A stretch of 64,000 nucleotides of DNA, from contig NZ_JALQEM010000025.1 of the NCBI RefSeq assembly GCF_023630705.1, forward strand, positions 1-64,000. Direction: 5' to 3'. Made by a program: the position numbers and the translations under genes. Source of the stretch: Caballeronia sp. GAFFF1 (GTDB lineage: Bacteria > Pseudomonadota > Gammaproteobacteria > Burkholderiales > Burkholderiaceae). A model generated the notes under the pieces. The model ran no database searches, had not been told where the DNA came from, and saw nothing but the letters and a program-made list of their open reading frames with translations. Shown piece after piece: positions 1 to 9,271 of this stretch (positions are counted from its first letter, which is position 1; every line of letters begins with the position of its first letter).

Positions 1-76
1 GCGCTGCCGTCCGACTTGCATGTGTAAGGCATGCCGCCAGCGTTCAATCTGAGCCAGGATCAAACTCTTCAGTTCA
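1..76 (-). rRNA. rrs: 16S ribosomal RNA, 5' end only
   Basis: Read on the minus strand this is the start of a 16S rRNA. It contains the universal 27F primer region (AGAGTTTGATCCTGGCTCAG), then ATTGAACGCTGGCGGCATGC and the following ACACATGCAAGTCG block. The mature 5' end is placed at TGAACTGAAG, position 76. The rest of the gene lies beyond the left edge of the window. The GCGGCATGCCTTACACATG wording is typical of betaproteobacteria. Confidence 0.97.
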
Positions 77-357
77 AACCCTGTTACTGTTTTCTATTCT
101 TCCGAATAGGTCGCTCACTCAACGTACTGACGATGATTAATCCATCTCTCGACAGATAAACCTTCCTCTGATACTTCGCGTGAGACTCTTGATACTTTTG
201 CTTGGCCAGTTCCAAATAACCGGCCGCACTCACCATCAAGCGCCCACACTTATCGGCTGTTAGTTTTTAAAGAGCAATCCGCCAAGACTTCCTACCTCGC
301 CGCATCGAGCACTTAGCTCAACCGCTTCGTCTTGCGTCGCTGCATCAGCAGCAGAGA
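77..357 (-). promoter_or_regulatory. rRNA operon leader with boxA antitermination site
   Basis: This is the transcribed leader between the rrn promoter and the 16S 5' end. On the minus strand it carries a perfect boxA (TGCTCTTTAA at 276 down to 267), the NusB/NusE (S10) loading site of rRNA antitermination complexes. No protein-coding signal is seen here. The segment accounts for most of the gene-free stretch before the first CDS. Confidence 0.85.
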
Positions 358-363
358 AACGAG

Positions 364-392
364 ATTATGAAGAATCTTTTTCTCCTTGTCAA
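364..392 (-). promoter_or_regulatory. rrn promoter (sigma-70 type)
   Basis: On the minus strand there is a consensus -35 TTGACA (392-387) and a -10 CATAAT (369-364) with exactly 17 bp between them. An A-rich tract (AGAAAAAACTG) lies just upstream of the -35 and could act as an UP element. Transcription would run into the boxA leader and then 16S. Confidence 0.85.
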
Positions 393-548
393 CAGTTTTT
401 TCTGCTTTCGCTTCCAAAACTAGGGACTTCGGAGACCGCCTGTTTCTTTGGCGGCGCTCATCTTGCGACGAGGAGCGGAATTCTAGGCCAAGCAAACGCC
501 AATGACAAGGTGATGACGCAAGATTTTTTACAGGCCATCCCGAGACGC

Positions 549-1835
549 TCACTTCCCCGTCCCGAAGACGACGTACATGGGCACCGCAGCCGCCATCGCG
601 GCGTATCCGGCATCGCTCGGGTGAATGTGGTCGCCACTGTCGAAACGCCGCTGCAGCGCGCTCGGCCGCGCCGGATCGCGCAGCGCCTCATCGAAGTCGA
701 TGACGCCATCGAACGCCCGGCTCGCGCGGATCGACGCATTGACCGCCGTGCGAATCGCCTCGCGTTCCGGTGGCAGCGACGCCGGCGTGAGCGTCGCGCC
801 GTAAATCTTCAGCCCGCGCTGGTGCGCCTGCGCGATGAGTCGTTGATACCCCCGCAGCAGCGCGTCGGCGTTGACCTCGGTATGCGGCGCATCGCAGTCG
901 AGGCCGCCGTGCGCCGGCATCGCAGCGAAATTGATGTCGTTGATGCCGATCAGCACGATCACCGCGCGCACGCCCGGCTGTCGCAGCGCGTCGCGATCGA
1001 AGCGGCTTACGAGCGCCTCGCCGTAACAAGGCGAATTACTGAGCAGCCGGTTCCCGCTGATGCCCACGTTGACGACCGCCGCCTGCCCGCCGTTCTTCTG
1101 AGCGATTTCGCGTGCGAGAGCGTCCGGCCAGCGCCGATTGGCGTTCAGCGTCGAGCGCATGCCGTCGGTGATCGAATCCCCGATCGCAACGACTGCCCGC
1201 GCCGTCGGATTCTCCACTGACACGTTCGTCAGCCAAGCATACTGCGTGAAACGGGTGCGGAAGGCTGCCGGAGAAGCGTCGTCCGTGCGGTCTCCAGGCG
1301 TCGAAACGTAATTGACCTGGCTTGCAACGCGATGCCACGCGACCAGTTTCTGCTCTTTCCCCATGAACATGCTGACCGCGAGCGGCTGACCGGTGGCCAC
1401 GTCGAACGCGATCGGATCGCTCGTGGCCTGCCCGCCCGGCGCGACCGTCACCATCTTGTTGCCGGCGAATAGCACGGGCCGGGCGCTGCCGCCCTGAATC
1501 GCGGGGCTGCTGCCGCTGACGGCGCGCGCAACGCTCATCGACTCGACGACGAGCGGCGCGGTTCCGTACACGTTGCTAATGTGCAAGCGCATTTGCTTGC
1601 CGGCAAGCTGCGAATAGATCACTTGCCGGACCGTTCGGCCCCCGACTTCCGGTGCGCGATAAAGCGGCGGCAGATTCGCGAGTTGCGGAATCGATTGGAG
1701 CGCCGTGCCCCAGGCGCTGACCCAATGGTCGTTGGCGGGCGATCCGGGCGTCTCGGCGGCGAACGCCAGCGACGCGGCGGTGAACGGAAAAGCGAGCGCG
1801 GCCGCGTAGAGTGCGGCGAGAAACTTGAGCTTCAT
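549..1835 (-). CDS. Secreted SGNH/GDSL-family hydrolase
   Basis: Predicted 428-residue exported esterase or lipase-like hydrolase. A signal peptide is evident (MKLKF start, Ala/Leu/Phe-rich core, AFA-AE cleavage site near residue 26). The catalytic GDSIT block lies near residue 218 (block I Ser). The oxyanion Gly is in VGISGN, the Asn block is GINDINF, and the Asp-His pair is near the end (HIHPSDAGY). The N-terminal 190 residues form a beta-rich extra domain, often seen in SGNH proteins acting on polysaccharide esters. The substrate cannot be told. It is divergent from the methyltransferase that follows. Confidence 0.9.
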   Translation of the reverse strand: MKLKFLAALYAAALAFPFTAASLAFAAETPGSPANDHWVSAWGTALQSIPQLANLPPLYRAPEVGGRTVRQVIYSQLAGKQMRLHISNVYGTAPLVVESMSVARAVSGSSPAIQGGSARPVLFAGNKMVTVAPGGQATSDPIAFDVATGQPLAVSMFMGKEQKLVAWHRVASQVNYVSTPGDRTDDASPAAFRTRFTQYAWLTNVSVENPTARAVVAIGDSITDGMRSTLNANRRWPDALAREIAQKNGGQAAVVNVGISGNRLLSNSPCYGEALVSRFDRDALRQPGVRAVIVLIGINDINFAAMPAHGGLDCDAPHTEVNADALLRGYQRLIAQAHQRGLKIYGATLTPASLPPEREAIRTAVNASIRASRAFDGVIDFDEALRDPARPSALQRRFDSGDHIHPSDAGYAAMAAAVPMYVVFGTGK

Positions 1836-1949
1836 TCGGCGGTGGCGTTCGGAAAAAGTCTAAATTGTGCCCGATCGTCACAGCGAACGCGCCGCCAGAT
1901 CCGGAAGAAAACGCGCGTGACCGACCCGCCCGCATCGATTGGCCTCACA

Positions 1950-3137
1950 ATGCAGCCAATCCCTTCACGACGTACCTTTATGCAACTCGAAAGCTCCACG
2001 CCCCGACTCGATTGGGAAGAGGACGGCGAAAGCCGTTCTGCCCGCTGGCGCTCCGAAAGCGGTAATCAGCCGCCGAAGCGTCTCGTCATCGGTCACGATC
2101 AAATGACAGCGGATCACGCCTACCGCCTTGCCTGCGAGGGCACGGCCATTCTCTGGCGCGGCGACTTCCAGAACGCGCGGCAGCTCTTGCAGGCGATGGC
2201 CCGGCGAATCGACAACAAACCGCGCAAGGCAAAGAAAGCGGCGTCGGACAAAGACAAGCCGGCGTCCCCGGTCGATGCGTTCAACATGCACCGTCTCGCG
2301 CAATCGCAGCGGGCGCGCACCCTCGCGATGCTCGTGCTTCCGCTCGACGAGCAGTACGTCATCCCGCTGCGCCGCGCGCCGGACGTGCGCGAAGCGTGCG
2401 AGGAAGCGTACGGCCCGCCGCAAGAGCCGTCGGTAGTCTCGTTGCGCGAGGTCCTCGGTCTGATCGGCGCGCACGAGTGGCGCAAAAAAGGCGTTGAAAT
2501 CAAGGCGACGGGCGGCCGCATTCATCCGTACTACGGCGTCTTTTCGCCGGTACGCGGCGAGTACGTCGATTTGATCGCGAATCAGCCGTTGCCGTCGACA
2601 TCGCTCGCGTTCGACGTCGGCACCGGTACGGGCGTGCTCGCGGCGGTGCTGGCGCGGCGCGGAGTGGAGCGCGTCGTTGCCACGGATGTCGATGCGCGAG
2701 CCCTCGCCTGCGCTCGCGAGAACATCGACCGGCTCGGGCTGCGCAAGCAGGTTCAGGTCGTCGAGGCCGATCTCTTCCCGGAAGGGCGCGCGCCGCTTGT
2801 CGTGTGCAATCCGCCGTGGCTGCCGGCGCGCCCGAGTTCGGCGATCGAGCACGCGATCTACGATGCGGAAAGCCGCATGCTGCGCGGTTTTCTCGGCGGC
2901 CTCGCCGCCCATCTGACGCCCGGCGGCGAAGGCTGGCTCATTCTGTCCGACTTTGCCGAGCATCTCGGGCTGCGCACGCGCGCGCAACTTCAGGAATGGA
3001 TCGATGCAGCGGGGTTGAGAGTCGATGGTCGCATCGACGTGAAACCGCATCATCCGCGCGCGGCCGATAAGTCAGACCCGCTGCATACGGCACGCTCGGC
3101 AGAGGTGACGTCGCTTTGGCGGCTCGTTGCCGCGTGA
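1950..3137 (+). CDS. Class I SAM-dependent methyltransferase (HemK/PrmB-like)
   Basis: A protein of about 395 residues. The C-terminal half is a Rossmann methyltransferase: SAM-binding FDVGTGTG near residue 220, acidic ATDVDARA about 25 residues later, and NPPW near residue 287. The (N/D)PP(Y/F/W) motif is typical of enzymes methylating amide or exocyclic amino nitrogens, such as PrmB, PrmC and RsmC. The N-terminal 200 residues are not recognised. The start is uncertain: ATG at 1950 or ATG at 1980, neither with a clear ribosome binding site. The substrate is unknown; a protein Gln or an RNA base is plausible from the motif alone. Confidence 0.85.
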   Translation: MQPIPSRRTFMQLESSTPRLDWEEDGESRSARWRSESGNQPPKRLVIGHDQMTADHAYRLACEGTAILWRGDFQNARQLLQAMARRIDNKPRKAKKAASDKDKPASPVDAFNMHRLAQSQRARTLAMLVLPLDEQYVIPLRRAPDVREACEEAYGPPQEPSVVSLREVLGLIGAHEWRKKGVEIKATGGRIHPYYGVFSPVRGEYVDLIANQPLPSTSLAFDVGTGTGVLAAVLARRGVERVVATDVDARALACARENIDRLGLRKQVQVVEADLFPEGRAPLVVCNPPWLPARPSSAIEHAIYDAESRMLRGFLGGLAAHLTPGGEGWLILSDFAEHLGLRTRAQLQEWIDAAGLRVDGRIDVKPHHPRAADKSDPLHTARSAEVTSLWRLVAA

Positions 3138-3818
3138 GGGGCGGATTGCGTTCGTCGCACGGGCTCGAAGTGTCGTGAAGTTGGGCGCGAGGCCGAGCCT
3201 CGTTGACCGACCGACTGATCCCACGCGAGCTGCCGGACACTCGACGTTTTGCGCCCCGCGCATGCGTCGCATCGCGCTGCGTGAATGGCGGCGCTGAACG
3301 GGTCCGAGTCCGTTGCTTGCGGCTCGTCGTCTTGTGACGCTTTGAAGCAAAGCCATTTTCCGTTCGGCGCATGACTCGTCCGCGCGAAGCCGACGGTCGA
3401 TCTCTTGTGTGCGGCTTGCCCGAAGCCGATTTCCGTTCGCGATAGACTCGTTGCGCGTGTGACGCCGTACGCTCGACAGCTTGCGTCCGGCGCACGGCGC
3501 ATCTGTGCAGGTGCCTTGCGGCGATTCGGTATTTCCGGCCGGTGCATCAAGGTTGTCCCCGCCTGTCGTTGCGAGGCCCGCAGTTGCCGACTTCGCCTCT
3601 GGCGCATGTAGCTCATAGCCGCGATGCGCCGTGCTTTGCCGCTTCACGTTACAAACAAGCGGCGCGCCGCCGCGCAAGCTGAGCGGCAGGAAGCTCGACC
3701 GGTCGCTGCAAGGGCAGACGGCTCCAAGCCCGACGTTCTGTAGTGTTCGTTCCTAGCAGGACGTCGCGTCAGGCGCGTGCTTGAAGCTTGCGGGCGCCGC
3801 TCGCCGCAACCACCGAAT
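3138..3818. other. Gene-free stretch, nothing recognised
   Basis: About 680 bp between two convergent genes. Short open frames occur on both strands, but their translations are Arg/Ala/Ser-rich without domain features, and none has a good ribosome binding site. I see no repeat, tRNA or clear terminator. It may be decayed coding sequence, but no family can be named. Confidence 0.5.
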
Positions 3819-5087
3819 TCACCCACAACCGCGCTCGCCCAGCCACGCAAGCGCGCCCTCCCCCGCGACGAGCCCGCTCGCAAAGCACGCCGTCAACAGA
3901 TAACCGCCGGTCGGCGCTTCCCAGTCGAGCATTTCGCCCGCGCAGAATACGCCGGGCAGCGCGACCAGCATCGAGCGCTCGTCGAGCGAATCGAACGCGA
4001 CGCCGCCCGCGCTGCTGATCACTTCCGCGATCGGCCGCGGACGTCGCACACGCAAGGGCAACGCCTTGATGCGCGCGGCGAGCGTGTCGAGATCGGCAAA
4101 CTCCTCTTTTGTCAGACATTCACGCAGCAGGCCGGCCTTCGCGCCCGCGAGATGCAGCCGGCTCTGCAAATGGCTCGACAGAGACCGAGCGCCGCGCGGA
4201 TGCAGCACCTCGTCCCGGACGCGCGCGACCGAAAGCTGCGGCAGGAGGTCGACGAGAATGCGCGCGCCGGCGTCGCCTTGCTCCATCAGACGATCGCGGA
4301 TCTGCGCCGACAGCGCGTAGATCAGGCTGCCTTCGATGCCATGCTCGGTGACCAGGCACTCTCCGACCCGCCAGTCCACCGTGCCGTCCGCCTGTTCGAG
4401 GCCGATCGCGACCGACTTCAGCGGCTCGCCCGCGAAGCGTTCCCGAAAATGCGGCGACCAGTCCACGTCGAAACCGCAATTCGACGGCAGAAACGGCCGC
4501 ACATCGACGCCACGCGCCGCCAGATGCATCATCGCGCTGCCGTCCGAGCCGAGTTGCGGCCAGCTCGCGCCGCCGACCGCCAGCACGAGCGCATCGTGGC
4601 GCACGCGCTTTTCGCCGTCGGGCGTCGCGAACCGCGATTCGCCTACACCAGCGTCCGTCCAGCCGAGCCAGCGATGCCGCATATGCAGCGTGACACCCGA
4701 CGCGCGCAGCCGATGCAGCCATGCCCGCAGCATCGGCGCGGCTTTCATGTCCGTCGGGAAGACGCGGCCCGAGCTTCCCACGAAGGTTTCCACGCCCAGC
4801 CCGTGCACCCACTCGCGCAACGCGGCCGCGTCGAAGCGCGCGAGCAGCGGCGCAATGTCCGCGCGACGCTTGCCGTAGCGCGCGACGAAAGCGTCGGCAG
4901 GCTCGGAATGCGTCAGATTCATCCCGCCCTTGCCCGCCATCAAAAACTTCCGCCCGACCGACGGCATCGCGTCGAACACATCCACGCTCACGCCGCCCGC
5001 CGCGAGCGCTTCCGCCGCCATGAGCCCGGCCGGTCCGCCGCCTACGACCGCGACTTGCGCGGATTCGATGTTTTCAACTGAGGTCAT
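3819..5087 (-). CDS. NAD(P)/FAD-dependent oxidoreductase, BaiN/HI0933 family
   Basis: A flavoprotein of about 422 residues. It opens with a dinucleotide-binding VVGGGPAGLMAAEALA (residues 12-27), followed by the family-typical GRKFLMAGKGGMNLTHSE segment. The C-terminus has a second FAD motif (GVFCAGEMLDWEAPTGGY). The open frame continues far upstream as Arg-rich sequence antisense to the MFS gene, so the real start is ATG 5087, or possibly ATG 5117, which adds ten residues. The family (BaiN, YhiN) is widespread and its physiological role is mostly unknown. Confidence 0.9.
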   Translation of the reverse strand: MTSVENIESAQVAVVGGGPAGLMAAEALAAGGVSVDVFDAMPSVGRKFLMAGKGGMNLTHSEPADAFVARYGKRRADIAPLLARFDAAALREWVHGLGVETFVGSSGRVFPTDMKAAPMLRAWLHRLRASGVTLHMRHRWLGWTDAGVGESRFATPDGEKRVRHDALVLAVGGASWPQLGSDGSAMMHLAARGVDVRPFLPSNCGFDVDWSPHFRERFAGEPLKSVAIGLEQADGTVDWRVGECLVTEHGIEGSLIYALSAQIRDRLMEQGDAGARILVDLLPQLSVARVRDEVLHPRGARSLSSHLQSRLHLAGAKAGLLRECLTKEEFADLDTLAARIKALPLRVRRPRPIAEVISSAGGVAFDSLDERSMLVALPGVFCAGEMLDWEAPTGGYLLTACFASGLVAGEGALAWLGERGCG

Positions 5088-5264
5088 GCTAGCTAGCGAG
5101 AAAACGAGGAGCGACATTGTCGCATCGCGTTCAATGGCTGGCGGACGAAGACGCGCGCCCGGCCGTAAGTCATTAAATAACAAAAAAGAATTTGGTGAGC
5201 GCCCGCCAGCCGGATACGATCCGGCGATTCGTTGCGTCCACAAATTTCTACTTTCCTGTCGATC

Positions 5265-6746
5265 ATGTCCGTATCTATCGCGCCCGAGCGAACACCTTCC
5301 CGGGCCGGCGCCGCCGATGCGCGTCCCGTCATCCGCAGCGCCGCCGACGTCTCGAATCTCGTCAACCGCGGCGCGGCCATCGGCAGCGATGCGCGCATCG
5401 TCGTCGCCATCGCGCTCGGCGGCATCTTCCTCGATGCCTATGACCTCGGCGCGCTGGCGTTCGGTGTCAAGGATATCGCCCGCGAGTTCTCGCTGACGCC
5501 GACTGGAACCGGTTTCGTCGCCTCGGCGATTACGTTCGGCGCGATCATCGGCGCGTTCTTCGGCGGTTATCTCACTGACAAGATTGGCCGCTACCGCGTG
5601 TTCATGGCCGACATGTTCTTTTTCGTCGTCGCGGCGATCGCCTGCGCGCTCGCGCCGAACGCTTGGGTGCTCGGCGGAGCGCGCTTCGTGATGGGACTCG
5701 GTGTCGGGATCGATTTGCCGGTCGCCATGGCGTTCCTCGCGGAATTCTCGCGATTGCAAGGGCGCGGGAACAAGGCCGCTCGCGTCGCGATGTGGTGCCC
5801 GACGTGGTACGCCGCGATCAGCATTTCGTACTTGCTCGTGCTCGGTCTGTACGCGGCGCTGCCCGCGCACAACGCGGGCTGGCTCTGGCGGCTGATTCTC
5901 GGCTTCGGCGCGGTGCCGGCCATCGCGATCATCGCCATTCGCAGCCGCTACATGAGCGAGTCGCCCGTCTGGGCCGCGAATCAGGGCGATCTGCCGGCCG
6001 CCGCCGCGATCCTGAAACGCTCCTATGGCGTGGATGCCCGCGTCGACCCGGACGCGCTCGCCGCATCGAAAGCGGCGAAACCGCGCGGCGCGACGTGGAG
6101 CAACTACGGCGCGCTGCTGCGCGGCGTGTATCTGCGGCGCACCGTGCTGGCGACGGTCATCGCGATCGCGTCGTCGTTTGCGTACAACGCGGTGGCGTTC
6201 GGTCTGCCGGTCATCATTTCGAGTTTCCTCGCGCAGTCGATGCTCACGACGATTCTCGCCTCGCTCGCGCTGAATCTCTGCTTCGCGTTTGCCGGCGGCC
6301 TGTTCGCGGTGCGCACGGTGCCGAAGTTCGGCGCGTGGAAGCTGACGGTCGTCGGGTACGCGTTCCAGCTCGTGGCGCTCGTCGGGCTGGCGGTGGTCGG
6401 CAAACCGGCGACGGGCGCGCAGGTCGTCATCGCGATTGCGCTGCTCGCCGCCTTTCTGCTCGGCCAAGGCGTCGGGCCGGGTTCGCACAGCATGACGTTC
6501 GCGTCGCTGAGCTATCCGACGTCGTTGCGCGGCGTGGGCGTCGGCTTCAATCAGACGCTGATGCGCGCCAGTTCGACCGTTTCGCTCTTCCTGTTTCCGG
6601 TGCTGTCGGCGGCGCTCGGAACGAAAGTGTTCTGGATCATCGCAGTCGCGCCGCTCGCCGGCCTCGTCGCGCTGATGGCGGTGCGCTGGGAACCGTCGGG
6701 CTATGACGTGGACGCTGAAGACTTCGAGGGAAAACGCGTCGAGTAA
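5265..6746 (+). CDS. MFS transporter, metabolite/H+ symporter type
   Basis: A 493-residue inner-membrane carrier with about twelve hydrophobic segments. TM1 carries FLDAYDLGALAFG, and loop 2-3 has GGYLTDKIGRYRVF, the MFS motif A. A longer hydrophilic N-terminus of about 45 residues precedes TM1. ATG 5265 was chosen because earlier in-frame codons give unrelated residues. The general organisation is that of sugar/aromatic acid porters, and the substrate is not predictable. It is divergent from the BaiN-type flavoprotein and ends just before a strong hairpin terminator. Confidence 0.88.
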   Translation: MSVSIAPERTPSRAGAADARPVIRSAADVSNLVNRGAAIGSDARIVVAIALGGIFLDAYDLGALAFGVKDIAREFSLTPTGTGFVASAITFGAIIGAFFGGYLTDKIGRYRVFMADMFFFVVAAIACALAPNAWVLGGARFVMGLGVGIDLPVAMAFLAEFSRLQGRGNKAARVAMWCPTWYAAISISYLLVLGLYAALPAHNAGWLWRLILGFGAVPAIAIIAIRSRYMSESPVWAANQGDLPAAAAILKRSYGVDARVDPDALAASKAAKPRGATWSNYGALLRGVYLRRTVLATVIAIASSFAYNAVAFGLPVIISSFLAQSMLTTILASLALNLCFAFAGGLFAVRTVPKFGAWKLTVVGYAFQLVALVGLAVVGKPATGAQVVIAIALLAAFLLGQGVGPGSHSMTFASLSYPTSLRGVGVGFNQTLMRASSTVSLFLFPVLSAALGTKVFWIIAVAPLAGLVALMAVRWEPSGYDVDAEDFEGKRVE

Positions 6747-6770
6747 CGCGCTCGGAGCGATCTGGCCATG

Positions 6771-6810
6771 AAAAAGCGGTGCGACCGGAAACGGCCGCGC
6801 CGCTTTTTTT
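6771..6810 (+). terminator. Rho-independent terminator after MFS gene
   Basis: An A-run, then a GC-rich hairpin closed by a GAAA tetraloop (left arm GCGGTGCGACCG, right arm CGGCCGCGCCGC), then seven T. The A-run before the stem makes it usable from both strands. It is the first of three related copies. Confidence 0.85.
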
Positions 6811-7047
6811 GTAATGCCTCGATGCATCGGCCAATCGCCTTTCTTCGAGCGACAGCGCACGGGAAGGTGAACAAGACAGCAGAATCCTTGGTTCAGCGAA
6901 GCGGTGCGCCCCAGAACGGCCGCGCCGCTTTTTTCTGACGCTTCGATGCATCGGCCAACCGCCTTAGCGCTCGACAAGGCGAACAAGACAGGCCAGCTTT
7001 TGGTCCAGCCAAGCGGTGCGCCCGGACACGGCCGCACCCTTTTTTCC
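6771..7047 (+). repeat. Three tandem copies of a 112-125 bp unit carrying a terminator hairpin
   Basis: The hairpin core GCGGTGCG...GGCCGC...TTTTTT begins at 6776, 6901 and 7013, so unit spacing is 125 and 112 bp. The sequence between hairpins also matches: ATGCATCGGCCAA, GCGAACAAGACAG-like and TTGGTYCAGC blocks recur in order. The third hairpin is degraded on its 3' arm (CCGCACCCTTTTTT). Three terminators in series separate the MFS gene from the paa promoter. Confidence 0.85.
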
Positions 7048-7094
7048 GCCGCTTGATCGCCTCGGGAAAAACCCTCCCATCCCGAAAAATGCGA

Positions 7095-7122
7095 TTCACC
7101 GACCGGCCGGTCGGTTTATAAT
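7095..7122 (+). promoter_or_regulatory. paa promoter with PaaR-type operator
   Basis: A perfect 18-bp palindrome, ACCGACCGGCCGGTCGGT (7098-7115), lies directly upstream of a consensus -10 TATAAT (7117-7122) and overlaps the expected -35 (TTCACC, 7095-7100). TetR-family repressors of paa genes in Burkholderia and Thermus-type systems bind palindromes of this ACCGACCGG kind. By position it would block RNA polymerase until phenylacetyl-CoA accumulates. The partner repressor is probably the TetR protein at 11823. Confidence 0.8.
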
Positions 7123-7159
7123 CGGCGCACAGCGACTTTCCCAAGAGCGAGTGTCCGCC

Positions 7160-8161
7160 ATGTACACCCAATCTCTCGACCTTCCCGGCCAGCCGACCGC
7201 GCCCGACGCGCCCGCCGACGCATCCGCGCAACAGCAACGCTTCGACGCAGTCATGCAAGCGGACGGCAAAATCGAGCCGCAGGACTGGATGCCCGAGGCC
7301 TACCGCAAGACACTCGTGCGGCAGATCTCGCAGCACGCGCATTCGGAAATCATCGGCATGCAGCCGGAGGGCAACTGGATCAGCCGCGCGCCGAGCTTGA
7401 AGCGCAAGGCCATCCTGCTCGCCAAGGTGCAGGACGAAGGCGGCCACGGTCTCTATCTATATAGCGCCGCCGAAACGCTCGGCGTCTCGCGCGACCAACT
7501 CGTCGCCGCGCTGCACGCGGGCAAGGCGAAATATTCGAGCATCTTCAACTATCCGACGCCCACGTGGGCCGACGTTGGCGTGATCGGCTGGCTGGTCGAC
7601 GGCGCCGCGATCATGAACCAGATTCCGCTCTGCCGCTGCACGTACGGGCCGTACGCCCGCGCGATGATCCGCATCTGCAAGGAAGAGTCGTTCCATCAGC
7701 GGCAGGGTTTCGACGCGCTGCTCGCCATGATGAAGGGCACGCAGGCGCAGAAGGACCTCGTTCAGCAGGCCGTGAACCGCTGGTGGTGGCCCGTGCTGAT
7801 GATGTTCGGCCCGAGCGACAAGGATTCGATTCACAGCGGGCAGTCGTTCGCGTGGGGCATCAAGCGCATTTCGAACGACGACCTGCGCCAGAAGTTCGTG
7901 GATGCCACCGTCGAGCAAGCCAAGATTCTCGGCGTGACGCTGCCCGATCCCGACCTCAAGTGGAACGCGGCGCGCGGCGCGCACGACTACGGCGAGATCG
8001 ACTGGGACGAATTCTGGCGCGTCGTCAATGGCGACGGTCCGTGCAACAAGGAGCGACTCGCCACGCGCGTGAAGGCGCACGACGAGGGCGAATGGGTCCG
8101 CGAGGCCGCGCTCGCCTACGCCGAAAAACAGAAGGCGCGTGCGCAAAAGCAAGCCGCCTGA
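7160..8161 (+). CDS. paaA: Phenylacetyl-CoA 1,2-epoxidase catalytic subunit PaaA
   Basis: A 333-residue catalytic di-iron subunit of the PaaABCE multicomponent monooxygenase, which epoxidises the ring of phenylacetyl-CoA in aerobic phenylacetate degradation. Iron-ligand signatures are visible: [11 protein letters not shown] (around residue 95) and [14 protein letters not shown] (around residue 175). E. coli PaaA is about 309 residues; this one has a longer N-terminus. ATG 7160 follows the promoter-operator by about 40 bp. It is first of five closely packed genes. Confidence 0.97.
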   Translation: MYTQSLDLPGQPTAPDAPADASAQQQRFDAVMQADGKIEPQDWMPEAYRKTLVRQISQHAHSEIIGMQPEGNWISRAPSLKRKAILLAKVQDEGGHGLYLYSAAETLGVSRDQLVAALHAGKAKYSSIFNYPTPTWADVGVIGWLVDGAAIMNQIPLCRCTYGPYARAMIRICKEESFHQRQGFDALLAMMKGTQAQKDLVQQAVNRWWWPVLMMFGPSDKDSIHSGQSFAWGIKRISNDDLRQKFVDATVEQAKILGVTLPDPDLKWNAARGAHDYGEIDWDEFWRVVNGDGPCNKERLATRVKAHDEGEWVREAALAYAEKQKARAQKQAA

Positions 8162-8177
8162 ACGGGAGACATCGAAT

Positions 8178-8462
8178 ATGAGCAAGGAATGGCCGATCTG
8201 GGAAGTCTTCGTGCGCAGCAAGCAGGGGCTGGATCACAAGCATTGCGGCAGCCTGCACGCCGCCGACGCCGCCACCGCGCTGCGCATGGCGCGCGACGTC
8301 TACACGCGCCGCCAGGAAGGCGTGAGCATCTGGGTGGTGCCGTCGTCGGCGATCACGGCGTCGGACCCGACGGACAAGGGCGAATTCTTCGAACCGGCGG
8401 GCGACAAGATCTACCGGCATCCGACGTTCTTCGTGCTGCCCGACGAAATCAACCATATGTGA
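8178..8462 (+). CDS. paaB: Phenylacetyl-CoA epoxidase subunit PaaB
   Basis: A 94-residue small subunit, the expected length. It shows the family wording WPIWEVFVRSKQGLDHKHCGSLHA and a C-terminal FVLPDEINHM. PaaB bridges and stabilises the PaaAC heterodimer and is needed for activity. It begins 17 bp after paaA with a GGGAGA ribosome binding site, in the same operon. Confidence 0.97.
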   Translation: MSKEWPIWEVFVRSKQGLDHKHCGSLHAADAATALRMARDVYTRRQEGVSIWVVPSSAITASDPTDKGEFFEPAGDKIYRHPTFFVLPDEINHM

Positions 8463-8471
8463 GCGCGCGAC

Positions 8472-9269
8472 ATGAGCACCGAACATCTCGCCTATGTGCT
8501 GCGCCTCGCCGATAACGCGCTGATTCTCGGTCAGCGCAACGCCGAATGGTGCAGCCACGGTCCCGCGCTGGAAGAGGACATTGCGCTGGCGAACATCAGC
8601 CTCGATCTAATCGGACAGGCGCGGCTGCTGTATTCGCACGCGGCCACGCTCGAATCAGCGTTGACGGGCGCGGCAAAGACCGAAGACGACTACGCCTATT
8701 TCCGTACTGAGCGCGAATTCGCTAACTACACGCTGGTCGAACTGCCGCACTTCGGCCCGCTCGCGGGCACGGCGCGCACCGAGCGCGATTACGCCGTGAC
8801 CATCGTGCGCAACTTTCTGTACTCGGCTTTCATGGCGCACGTCTGGACCGCGCTTCAGGCTTCGTCGGACGCGCAACTCGCGGCCATCGCGGCGAAGTCG
8901 ATCAAGGAGACGCGGTATCACGTGCATCACGCCCGCGACTGGCTCGTGCGTTTCGGCGACGGCACCGAGGAATCGCATCGCCGGGCGCAGGCGGCGCTCG
9001 ACTATCTGATGCCGTACACGCGAGAGTTCTTCCATCCGGACGCGGTCGAGCGCGCAGTGGCCGAAGCCGGCATCGCGCCGCTCGCGAGCGATTTCGAAGC
9101 CGTCTGGCGCGACGACGTGCAATCCGCGCTCGACGAAGCCACGCTGCAAGCGCCCGCCGAAGCGAAGCACGTCAGCACGGGCAAGCTCGGCGAGCATTCC
9201 GAACACATGGGTTATCTGCTCGCGGAAATGCAAAGCCTCGCGCGGCAGCATCCGGGCGCGAGCTGGTAA
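8472..9269 (+). CDS. paaC: Phenylacetyl-CoA epoxidase structural subunit PaaC
   Basis: A 265-residue ferritin-like partner of PaaA. It retains EDIALANISLDLIGQARLL and a KETRYHVHHARDW helix, as in other PaaC proteins, which have lost functional iron sites and play a structural role. It lies nine bp after paaB and two bp before paaD, so translation is probably coupled. Confidence 0.97.
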   Translation: MSTEHLAYVLRLADNALILGQRNAEWCSHGPALEEDIALANISLDLIGQARLLYSHAATLESALTGAAKTEDDYAYFRTEREFANYTLVELPHFGPLAGTARTERDYAVTIVRNFLYSAFMAHVWTALQASSDAQLAAIAAKSIKETRYHVHHARDWLVRFGDGTEESHRRAQAALDYLMPYTREFFHPDAVERAVAEAGIAPLASDFEAVWRDDVQSALDEATLQAPAEAKHVSTGKLGEHSEHMGYLLAEMQSLARQHPGASW

Positions 9270-9271
9270 TC

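Noticed and set aside
3405..3611. 68-residue Cys-rich plus-strand frame in the gap after the methyltransferase
   Set aside because: No ribosome binding site, no recognisable motif, and other frames of the same stretch are equally open.
5118..7037. Long minus-strand frame that extends the BaiN-type flavoprotein by about 640 residues
   Set aside because: It is antisense to the MFS gene and the paa upstream region; its translation is extremely Arg/Asp/His-rich and has no domain features. High-GC DNA often gives such open antisense frames.
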